DNA of 6,276 nucleotides from Flavobacteriales bacterium. Its GTDB lineage: Bacteria; Bacteroidota; Bacteroidia; Flavobacteriales_D; Crocinitomicaceae. The stretch lies in assembly GCA_009926905.1 (NCBI GenBank), contig RFNX01000349.1:1-6276 (forward strand), in the 5' to 3' direction. This document shows, piece after piece, positions 1-6,105 of the stretch (its first letter is position 1; each line of letters opens with the position of its first letter). Position numbers and translations under genes: made by a program. The notes below the pieces were generated by a model. It had not been told where the DNA came from and did not search any database. It saw only the letters and a program-made list of their open reading frames with translations.

Positions 1-604
1 CAACAACAGGCAAATGATGATGTGCTTGCAACCAAATTTTCAAAGGATTTGCGTCGAACAACCAATCTGAATTGAGTTTGGCAATACCTGCAAAAACATA
101 AACGATTCCCAATTGAAACTTTAAAATTCCTATATTCCACTTAGAAACAATGAATTGTTTTGGAGTCAAATTCAAATATACATCAAGTGAGCAATAACGA
201 TTTGCAGGTAAAAACTGCATTAAAAACGCCACCAAGCTTACGAAATAATAATGGTTTAGGTAATTTGTTTTGTCGAGTAGTTCGATGTAAGTGAAACTCA
301 AAAATAAAACAACGGAAGCTATTCGGTAAAAGAAGCCTAGCATAAAAAACAAGGCACTCACAAACAGCAAAATAAAAGGCAAAAACATCCAATTTCCAGG
401 AAGTGGTTTTACCCACTCAAAACCCAAGAATGGAAAGAAAAAGGTAGGTTCAATATACAATTTTTGCACCCAACCATTTAAAATAAAACGCGAAGTACCA
501 ATAAGCATCAAAGCCCCAAAAATTATTCTAAAAACAATTAGTGGAGCAATGCTAACCTGTTGAAAAGGATTAAAAAATTGGTGGATTTTCGCTTTATCAA
601 TCAC
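1..604 (-). CDS. HTTM / vitamin K-dependent gamma-carboxylase-like membrane protein, N-terminal 201 residues (3' end off window)
   Basis: The reading frame stays open from 622 down to position 1, so the C-terminus lies outside the window. I choose the GTG at 604-602, because a stop lies just upstream at 625-623 and the first in-frame ATG is already inside the first hydrophobic segment. This start overlaps the imelysin stop by 8 nt, implying translational coupling. Several hydrophobic stretches are visible (about residues 19-36, 73-90, 95-110, 119-132 and 160-175). The segment LLDKTNYLNHYY (109-120) matches the human carboxylase region around His160 (here His118). VYVFAGIAKLNSDW (168-181) matches the region around catalytic Lys218 (here Lys176). 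The FPFLG...PLP..WMF (58-74) and FMLGFFYRI (87-95) stretches also align with the human enzyme. The human enzyme uses reduced vitamin K to carboxylate glutamates; the substrates of bacterial homologues are largely unknown. Family assignment is firm, activity is inference. Confidence 0.88.
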   Translation of the reverse strand, partial: MIDKAKIHQFFNPFQQVSIAPLIVFRIIFGALMLIGTSRFILNGWVQKLYIEPTFFFPFLGFEWVKPLPGNWMFLPFILLFVSALFFMLGFFYRIASVVLFLSFTYIELLDKTNYLNHYYFVSLVAFLMQFLPANRYCSLDVYLNLTPKQFIVSKWNIGILKFQLGIVYVFAGIAKLNSDWLFDANPLKIWLQAHHHLPVV

Positions 605-1658
605 CGTCGTTATCTTGATAAGTTATAAGAATTCCAAACGATGCGGTCATATCTGTTTTGATGTAAACGACTTGTTGTGAAATCGCATTAAATAAATCTT
701 CTAAAGCCACAGGATTTTGCGTTAGTTCTGATTGAAGACTTAAATTGAAAACATAAAAACTCGAATCAATTTCTCTGAATTTATCTTTGATAACTGAATT
801 TAAGCTTTCTTTTTTCAAAGCAATTAAATAGTCGTCAAATCCAACGCCATCTTGACCATTGATTCCAATACCTGAATAGATTTCAGCGATGCTTTTTAAA
901 CTTGCTTTAAGAATGGGTAATGAATAACCTGAATAACGCGCTTCGATGTATTCTGGACGTTGAATTCCCAAGCTATATTTCCCAAGTGGAATACCTAATT
1001 TAGCCGCTTTTGCTTCTTCCCAATCTTGACAAAAATCGTTTACTAACATTGAAAACATCGATGTAGATTCATTTCCAGTTGAAGCAATGAATGTTGATTT
1101 AAAAGAAGACCATGCCGATACAACAGCGTCTGTTTCTGCTTTCATTTTTTGAATTACGTCCAAACAATATTGACCATAGGCCACGTCGGATGTAAGGTTT
1201 GCGTAGGCATTTGAATTAAAAAACAAATAATCTAAAGCTGCTAATCCAACTGCATCTGCATTAGTAGCTGTTGCTAAATTATAAGTTCCGGCTGTGATGT
1301 TTGAACTAATTTGTGTTGTATCTGTAGGGAAAGTTCCGATTGCGCCTTTAAACCCTGTATTCATCGCTGGACCAAAATCAAATGTTTTAACACGTTGAAA
1401 ACTCAAGTAACAAGCTTTCCATTGTGTTAAAACATCATCAAATTTTGCTTCCGATGGATTTGCTTGAAAGGTTGAAAACACTATTTCAAGGCTATCAATT
1501 TTAGTTTTAAAATCGGCATAACGCGGTTGGATAATGTTATCTGAAAAATTCTTCAACAATGCTGCTTTATCAAAATCTTCTTTTTTGTTCTTGTCTTTAT
1601 TACAAGCAGTTACAAAAACTAAGGTTCCGATTAAAATTCCAAAAATGATACGTTTCAT
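597..1658 (-). CDS. Imelysin-like (M75 family) lipoprotein
   Basis: A 353-residue protein with a lipoprotein signal peptide: basic start MKR, hydrophobic core to residue 16, and lipobox VTAC with the acylated Cys at 19, followed by a lysine/aspartate-rich tether. The body fits the helical imelysin-like fold found in bacterial iron-regulated surface proteins such as IrpA and in Bacteroidota imelysin-family lipoproteins. The segment VGLAALDYLFF (137-147) occupies the place of the family GxHxxE motif but reads GLAALD (138-143), so the His and Glu are replaced by Ala and Asp. Peptidase activity is therefore doubtful and a binding role is more likely. The C-terminal LITYQDNDGD is an ending I recognise from flavobacterial imelysin proteins. 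It lies 18 nt downstream of the DUF4856 gene and overlaps the HTTM gene by 8 nt, so all three are probably co-transcribed. A role in iron acquisition is inferred from the family, not shown here. Confidence 0.88.
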   Translation of the reverse strand: MKRIIFGILIGTLVFVTACNKDKNKKEDFDKAALLKNFSDNIIQPRYADFKTKIDSLEIVFSTFQANPSEAKFDDVLTQWKACYLSFQRVKTFDFGPAMNTGFKGAIGTFPTDTTQISSNITAGTYNLATATNADAVGLAALDYLFFNSNAYANLTSDVAYGQYCLDVIQKMKAETDAVVSAWSSFKSTFIASTGNESTSMFSMLVNDFCQDWEEAKAAKLGIPLGKYSLGIQRPEYIEARYSGYSLPILKASLKSIAEIYSGIGINGQDGVGFDDYLIALKKESLNSVIKDKFREIDSSFYVFNLSLQSELTQNPVALEDLFNAISQQVVYIKTDMTASFGILITYQDNDGD

Positions 1659-1676
1659 ATTTTTTCTTGTTGGAGT

Positions 1677-2822
1677 TTAATATTTAGCGTCTATTTCTGA
1701 GATGATTGCATTCAAATCAGCAATAGTCATTTCCCAGAAATTTGATTTGTACAAATTCATTAATATTGTGTGTGAAGTTGGTGTAAATCTTCTTGTTGCC
1801 TCAGGAGCGTATCTTAAATTCCAAGAGAATGCATACGCTTCTGAAAGTGCGTGTAAATATTTTGCATCATCGTTACCGAAGAATCCAATGGCATCTTGCA
1901 AATATTTTTTCGCTTGGAAGGCTGAAATTTCTTCCCATTCTTTTGAAATAGCTGTAATGGCTTTGTCGCGATCAGTTATGTATTTATTCGAAATTGCTGC
2001 TCTTCCTTTTCTGAAATTGTTAATCATGTCAGCATTTGAGTTCAACGTTGCATTTTGGCTATTACAGTATTTCCCCCAGAAATCTGTGGGTATCGTTGTT
2101 GGAAAATCAATATCTACTCCGAAGTAACCAAAAGCTTCGTCAAAATGATGCTCCATTTCAGTGTAATACTTTCCATTTACTGCATCTACAGCGGTTGTAT
2201 TATCAACATTTATTTCTTCAACAAAATACACGTTTAAAGCTTGATTCATAAACACAGCGCCCATCAAACCTTTTTCGATGAATTGTAAATACTCTTTTCC
2301 GTTTTCATCGAATAAGTAAGTGGATGTTCCTGATGTCAAAACACCAGCCTGACCATCAGCTGCTTGTGAACCAAAAGAAACACTTGCAAGCGCCAATTTA
2401 TCCATCCACGTTTCAAACAAGGCCTGATCCACTGAAAAACATTTATCTTTTAATTGTTTTGGTGAAGTGAAGCTAAAATTTCCGTTTCCATTTCCTCCTG
2501 TATTTGCAAACATCGCTTTTAAATCCTCAGGATATACAATTGTCGTTGTTGCTGATTTCATCAATACAACCATTTCGCGTAATTGATTCAAACGGTCAGT
2601 TTGTCCACTGTAGCTAACTGTATTATTTCCGTTTGCATCGGTGAAATCGTAAGTTGTGGGAATAGTATAAGGCGCATCGTAGCTACAAGAACCATCGTCT
2701 TTTTTTGCTTCCGAAGAATAATTATATGCTGTTGGGTCTGTACAACCTTTTTTCTTACAACTTGTAACTGATGCGAGTGCTAAAAATGCAACTGCAATAA
2801 CTTTTATGTTTATGTTTTTCAT
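1677..2822 (-). CDS. DUF4856-domain lipoprotein
   Basis: A 381-residue exported lipoprotein. The frame extends to an ATG at 2876, but I choose the ATG at 2822 because it gives a clean lipoprotein signal: MKN start, hydrophobic residues 8-17 and lipobox VTSC with Cys22. After a Lys-rich stretch comes GCTDP (26-30) ... DDGSC (42-46), a short Cys-flanked acidic motif common in secreted Bacteroidota proteins, whose two cysteines (27 and 46) probably pair. The body from about residue 52 matches DUF4856, including YDFTDANGNNTVSYSGQTDR (58-77) and the hallmark MEHHFDEAFGYFGV (223-236), which has adjacent histidines and acidic residues. The molecular function of DUF4856 is unknown. It is the first gene of the run with the imelysin-like and HTTM genes; from memory this association recurs in Bacteroidota, suggesting a surface or periplasmic metal-handling role. 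Confidence 0.88.
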   Translation of the reverse strand: MKNINIKVIAVAFLALASVTSCKKKGCTDPTAYNYSSEAKKDDGSCSYDAPYTIPTTYDFTDANGNNTVSYSGQTDRLNQLREMVVLMKSATTTIVYPEDLKAMFANTGGNGNGNFSFTSPKQLKDKCFSVDQALFETWMDKLALASVSFGSQAADGQAGVLTSGTSTYLFDENGKEYLQFIEKGLMGAVFMNQALNVYFVEEINVDNTTAVDAVNGKYYTEMEHHFDEAFGYFGVDIDFPTTIPTDFWGKYCNSQNATLNSNADMINNFRKGRAAISNKYITDRDKAITAISKEWEEISAFQAKKYLQDAIGFFGNDDAKYLHALSEAYAFSWNLRYAPEATRRFTPTSHTILMNLYKSNFWEMTIADLNAIISEIDAKY

Positions 2823-2885
2823 TGAATTATTTGAAGACAAAATTCGGTAGCAAATGGCTTTTACACAATACCACAAAAAAGGTAT

Positions 2886-2902
2886 TTTAGAATGGTTCTA
2901 AA
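2886..2902. promoter_or_regulatory. 17-bp palindrome upstream of the DUF4856-imelysin-HTTM operon, candidate operator
   Basis: TTTAGAA-TGG-TTCTAAA is a perfect 7-bp inverted repeat with a 3-nt centre, 63 nt before the DUF4856 start. There is no T-run beside it, so a terminator is unlikely. The TTTAG...CTAAA half-sites loosely recall DtxR-family metal-regulator operators, which would suit an iron-linked operon; that resemblance is inference. Confidence 0.4.
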
Positions 2903-2942
2903 TAAAAAGAATGAATTAACAAGTTAAAAATGAACAAGCAAC

Positions 2943-2950
2943 CAAAAATA
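2943..2950 (-). promoter_or_regulatory. Possible -7 box for the DUF4856 operon
   Basis: On the minus strand this reads TATTTTTG, a perfect match to the Bacteroidota TAnnTTTG element, about 120 nt before the DUF4856 start. No TTG lies at the expected 17-23 nt upstream spacing, so the call is weak. If real, the palindrome at 2886-2902 would lie in the transcribed leader. Confidence 0.22.
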
Positions 2951-3203
2951 AACACTTAATAATGATTTAGTTATGTGTAATTTAATGTTAGTACAAAGCA
3001 ATAGTTTTGATAAATGAATTGGATGTCAAATAACTGTTTGTAAATATGAAATATTGATTTTACTTGAAATCTTGAATATCTGCTGGAAATATGTAGATTT
3101 AAAACTGAAAGTGAGGATTTGACACGTCGGTTAAAAAATAGCCTTTCAGGAAAAATAGCTTCTAGGAGAAGATTACATTCCTCTACCATTTTTAGAAAAT
3201 TAT

Positions 3204-3236
3204 TTTGATTGGTATTTATATTTATCTCTAAATTTG
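3204..3236 (+). promoter_or_regulatory. Bacteroidota-type promoter for the antitoxin gene
   Basis: TTTG at 3204-3207 and TAAATTTG at 3229-3236 are separated by 21 nt, matching the TTTG / TAnnTTTG elements of the Bacteroidota primary sigma factor. Transcription would start near 3243, leaving a leader of about 25 nt before the ATG at 3268. Confidence 0.6.
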
Positions 3237-3267
3237 ATAGAACATTTCTTATCTTAAAAAAATTGGT

Positions 3268-3477
3268 ATGCACGCTCTCAATCCTAAATACATCATTGAT
3301 AATACTGGCAAGAAAATATCAGTTGTACTTCCAATGAAGGATTTTAAGGCAATTATGGAAGAATTAGAAGAATTGGAAGATATTAAGCTTTATGATGAGG
3401 CTAAAAAATCCAAAGAGCCTTCATTTCCGATTGATGATGCTTTTAAAATGATTGAAGCCAAACGCAAAGTAAAGTAA
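3268..3477 (+). CDS. Phd/YefM-like type II antitoxin without an adjacent toxin gene
   Basis: A 69-residue soluble protein. The N-terminal part (residues 6-24, KYIIDNTGKKISVVLPMKD) has the strand pattern and 'G...SVVLP' core of Bacteroidota Phd/YefM-like antitoxins, which form a small DNA-binding fold that represses their own promoter. An acidic, probably helical middle follows (about 25-45, EELEELEDIKLYDEA). The tail EPSFPIDDAFKMIEAKR is the part that normally wraps around a RelE/ParE-type toxin. It starts 25 nt or so after a good promoter. In relatives such a gene is followed immediately by a toxin gene; here the overlapping start codon at 3477 leads into a PorP/SprF-like reading frame, so the toxin appears lost. 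The small size leaves some uncertainty over the exact family. Confidence 0.72.
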   Translation: MHALNPKYIIDNTGKKISVVLPMKDFKAIMEELEELEDIKLYDEAKKSKEPSFPIDDAFKMIEAKRKVK

Positions 3478-4360
3478 TGACATATATGCATTTAGCACGT
3501 TTATTCATATTTGTTTCGCTTTTTAGTTCTGTTTCAACTTTTGGGCAGCAAGAATCATATTATTACAACTTTTGGAATGTTCAGCAATTCTATCTTCCAG
3601 CAATGACAGGCCTTGAAAACAAATACGAAGCAGTAGTTTTTGGGCGCGACCAATGGATTGGATTAAATGGACGTCCGCGAACAATCAATGTTCAATACGC
3701 CCAAAAACTGGACAAAATAAACAGTGGAGTAGGTTTCATTTATCAAATACAAAAGATTGGATTTGCACAAGTACAAAAAGCAAAACTCTCGTATGCGTAT
3801 CATTTGAAATTGGGTGAAAAACAACTTTTGTCTTTTGGAACAAATCTCGGAATGAATTTTTATAGAATCAATCCAAAATGGATTACACCAACCTCAAATC
3901 CCGATCCTTCTTTACCTGGAGATACTTTACAACTAATTTTAGTGCTGATTTTGGAATTAACTATAAAATTTCTAACTGGCAAATAGGTCTTGGGATGACA
4001 CAACTTACAGATCAAAGAAAAAAGTCTAGTTATACATTTACTTACGAACGTCATTATTACTTACAAAGCTCCTATAAATTTCGACTAGGAAAACAAATGG
4101 AACTTACACCGCGTCTATTAGTTCAAACAGATTTTTTAAAAATGGCAGCAACGCTAAATGTTCAATTTAAAGTAAATCCTTGGTTGCAAATTGGCTTAGC
4201 AGCACGAAACACAAAATTTTTAGGTGCAAATGTTGGATTCTATTTCTTAAAGAAATTTTATTTGGGATATAGTGCTCAAATTACTTTTGGTCCATTAATG
4301 AGTTTAAACAAGTATTACTCTCATGAAGCTGTTTTGAGTTTTACAATTCCGAATCAATAG
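3477..4360 (+). pseudogene. PorP/SprF-family outer-membrane protein, frameshifted
   Basis: Two reading frames together encode one protein of about 294 residues, the usual size for this family. The first runs 3477-3932 in the original frame and would stop at 3986; the second continues from about 3932 to the stop at 4360. Adding one A to the AA at 3931-3932 joins them as ...LPGDTLQ-TNFSADFGINYKISNW. A signal peptide (from Met at 3486, residues MHLARLFIF onward, ending near FGQQ) is followed by features of PorP/SprF proteins: YYNFW..QQFYLPAMTG, the RDQWIGLNGRP segment, and alternating beta-strand sequence to the end. Family members sit in the outer membrane, and some work with the type IX secretion and gliding machinery. 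The more natural start is the ATG at 3486; the ATG at 3477 overlaps the antitoxin stop by 1 nt. Whether the gene is dead or the base was lost in sequencing cannot be decided here. Confidence 0.8.
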
Positions 4361-4519
4361 TTTTCAAGTTCTTAATCCAATTAATAAGTGATTTTTATAT
4401 CAAAAATGAACCGCTTTTCACAATAAGTTGTATTTTAGGGAAATAAATTCATCAATTGTTTTGTTAGTTCCATAATTCCCTTTAATTTAGTACTCTATTA
4501 CAAATTAAAAATCAGAAAA
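4361..4519. other. Short intergenic region
   Basis: This stretch between the PorP/SprF-like gene and the small lipoprotein gene has no open frame worth calling. It holds the candidate promoter at 4461-4490. The only inverted repeat is a short all-AT one (ATTTTT/AAAAAT around 4391-4407), too weak to call a terminator. Confidence 0.5.
4461..4490 (+). promoter_or_regulatory. Candidate promoter for the small lipoprotein
   Basis: TTG at 4461-4463 and TAATTTAG at 4483-4490 are spaced by 19 nt. The second element differs from TAnnTTTG at one position. A start near 4497 would leave an AT-rich leader of about 23 nt before the ATG at 4520. Confidence 0.4.
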
Positions 4520-4660
4520 ATGAAATTAAAAGCTACTTTATTACTTGGAATTACAGTTGTTGTTTTAGTGCTTGCTTCTTGTAAAAGTGGTAAAACAAGT
4601 TGTGACGCATACGGAAAAACAACAGTTGAACACCCGAGCGACATGGCTTCAGCAAAATAA
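4520..4660 (+). CDS. Small lipoprotein, 46 residues, unknown function
   Basis: The frame begins at the ATG at 4520, preceded by an A-rich stretch typical of Bacteroidota start regions, and ends at the TAA at 4658. The N-terminus is a textbook lipoprotein signal: MKLK, a hydrophobic core (residues 5-18) and lipobox LASC with Cys21. The mature peptide is only 26 residues, with a second cysteine at 28 in SCDAYG and a hydrophilic tail ending SDMASAK. I do not recognise a functional family; very short membrane-anchored peptides of this kind are common and poorly studied in Bacteroidota. It appears to be a single-gene unit, with its own candidate promoter upstream and a strong terminator 20 nt after the stop. 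The complete signal plus flanking signals make a real gene likely. Confidence 0.72.
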   Translation: MKLKATLLLGITVVVLVLASCKSGKTSCDAYGKTTVEHPSDMASAK

Positions 4661-4680
4661 ATTCATTTAGTTAAATATTT

Positions 4681-4718
4681 AAAGCACTGTTTCTAAATGA
4701 AATGGTGCTTTTTTGTTT
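4681..4718 (+). terminator. Intrinsic terminator after the small lipoprotein gene
   Basis: AAAGCACTGTTTC (4681-4693) pairs with GAAATGGTGCTTT (4699-4711) as a 13-bp stem with two G-U pairs and a 5-nt loop TAAAT. The 3' arm runs into TTTTGTTTT. The layout is a clear rho-independent terminator for plus-strand transcription. Confidence 0.78.
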
Positions 4719-4775
4719 TCAGCAATTTTTAAGTCTTTTCATCTTAGGAAAATTATATAATTTTATAAATCATTA

Positions 4776-4791
4776 ATTCGCCGTGGCGAAT
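4776..4791. repeat. 16-bp GC-rich inverted repeat before the aminopeptidase P gene
   Basis: ATTCGCC-GT-GGCGAAT has perfect 7-bp arms around a 2-nt centre and ends 13 nt before the ATG at 4805. It stands out against very AT-rich surroundings. As RNA it could form a 6-bp stem with a CGUG loop close to the start codon; as DNA it could be a protein-binding site. Its function is unknown. Confidence 0.55.
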
Positions 4792-4804
4792 CAAAAACAA
4801 GAGT

Positions 4805-6096
4805 ATGAAATACGATCGCATCAACGCTAGTCTTTATATAAAAAATAGAAATAATTTCGCTTCTCAAATGGAAGCTGGCACATTAGCTGTTTTCAATTCT
4901 AATGATATTTATCCGGTAAGTGCTGACAGTACCATGCCTTTTCAACAACACCGCGATATTTTAGCATTGTCTGGTGTCGATCAAGAAGAATCCATTTTGG
5001 TTTATTTCCAAATGCGAGTAATCCTGCTCATCGTGAAGTTTTGTTTTTGAAAGAAACGAGCGATTTAATTGCTGTTTGGGAAGGTGAAAAATTAACGAAA
5101 TCGGCTGCGTTTGAAACTTCTGGAATCAAAACGATTTATTGGTTGCAACAGTTTCCAACGATTTTTAAACAAATGATGGCGGAAGCAAAAGGAATATATT
5201 TGAATACAAACGAACACCTTCGAGCAAATACCGAAGTGGAAACGCGTGAGGATCGTTTTATCAAACAAGTGAAACAAGATTATCCTGCACACCAAGTTTT
5301 TAAGTCAGCGCCAATCATGCACAAAATTCGTTCGATTAAAGATGCTATCGAAATTGAATTGATGCAACGCGCTTGTAAAATCACAGAAGCTGGTGTAAGA
5401 AGATTATTAGGTTTTATCAAACCGGGAGTTTGGGAATACGAAATTGAAGCAGAATTGTCACACGAATTTTTACGTAACCGTTCTAAAGGTTTTGCTTATA
5501 CACCGATCGTTGCCTCAGGGAAAAATGCGTGTGTGTTGCATTACATCGAAAACAATCAGCAATGCAATGACGGTGATGTTATTTTATTAGATGTTGGAGC
5601 TGAATATGCCAATTATTCTTCGGATTTAACGCGTTGTATTCCTGTGAATGGACGTTTTACAGCGCGCCAGAAAGAAGTGTATAATTCGGTTTTACATGTG
5701 AAAAAAGAAGCCGAAAAATTATTAGTTGCAGGAACAATTATGGCTGAATACCACAAACAAGTAGGGCATTTGATGGAAGAACAATTGGTGAAATTGGGTT
5801 TGATTTCTACACAAGACATCGCCACTCAAAATCCTGATTGGCCAGCTTACAAAAAATATTTCATGCATGGAACTTCTCATTTCTTGGGATTGGACACGCA
5901 TGATGTTGGTTTATGGCACGAGCCTATTCAAGCTGGAATGGTATTTACTTGCGAGCCTGGCATTTACATTCCTGAAGAAGGTTTGGGAATTCGTTTGGAA
6001 GACGATTTAGTGATTCAAGCATCAGGAGCGCCATTTAATTTGATGAAAGACATTCCATTGGAAGCTGAGGAAATCGAAGAATTGATGAACGCTTAA
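4805..6096 (+). pseudogene. pepP: Xaa-Pro aminopeptidase (aminopeptidase P, M24B), frameshifted
   Basis: The enzyme removes an N-terminal residue preceding proline and needs two metal ions. Two frames make one 430-residue protein: 4805-5008, then 5009-6096. Restoring one C in the CC at 5008-5009 joins them as ILVYF-PNASNPAHREVLFLKET, a normal aminopeptidase P N-terminal domain (about residues 1-170). The C-terminal pita-bread domain carries every expected metal ligand (numbering of the repaired protein): Asp263 in LLDVGAEY, Asp274 in SSDLTR, His359 in HGTSHFLGLD, Glu384 in CEPGIYI and Glu399 in IRLEDD. His246 (VLHY) and His366 (DTHDVG) also match family active-site histidines. No signal peptide, so cytoplasmic. 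The length is normal and nothing else is damaged, so a sequencing error is likely; read as given, a catalytic-domain fragment could start only at an internal codon. An alpha/beta hydrolase gene follows after 9 nt. Confidence 0.93.
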
Positions 6097-6105
6097 AACT
6101 CCTCA

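Larger units (their letters stand above)
2823..3267. other. Divergent intergenic region, no convincing gene
   Basis: This 445-nt stretch separates the leftward DUF4856 operon from the rightward antitoxin gene. The plus strand is full of stops. The minus strand has a 100-codon open frame (3273-2971), but it resembles no family I know, is rich in Phe, Ile, Asn and Leu as expected of chance translation of AT-rich DNA, and covers both the antitoxin start and its promoter. I do not call it. Visible elements are the palindrome at 2886-2902, a possible minus-strand -7 box at 2943-2950, a small 5-bp inverted repeat CTTCT-AGG-AGAAG at 3159-3171, and the promoter at 3204-3236. Confidence 0.6.

Noticed and set aside
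183..416. 77-codon minus-strand frame
   Set aside because: Out-of-frame shadow of the HTTM gene, whose own frame has clear homology.
1702..2771. Several plus-strand frames of 60-141 codons
   Set aside because: They lie opposite the DUF4856 gene and show no family signature.
2823..2876. Longer DUF4856 start at the ATG at 2876
   Set aside because: It would place 18 extra residues before a clean lipoprotein signal that begins at 2822.
2955..2975. Fur-box-like sequence AATAATGATTTAGTTATG
   Set aside because: Only the first half resembles the Fur consensus; the second half does not match, and such AT-rich half-sites occur by chance.
2971..3273. 100-codon open frame on the minus strand in the divergent intergenic region
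   Set aside because: No recognisable family, composition like chance translation of AT-rich DNA, and it overlaps the antitoxin start and the best promoter in the window.
3920..3940. Programmed ribosomal frameshift in the PorP/SprF-like gene
   Set aside because: No slippery heptamer or downstream structure is apparent, and this family has no known programmed shift; two other genes nearby show the same kind of single-base loss.
4662..4711. H-type pseudoknot from the two interleaved stems
   Set aside because: Only 3 nt would be left to span a 9-bp stem, which is sterically unlikely; mutually exclusive hairpins fit better.
5092..5825. Minus-strand frames of 67 and 70 codons
   Set aside because: Shadows opposite the aminopeptidase P gene.
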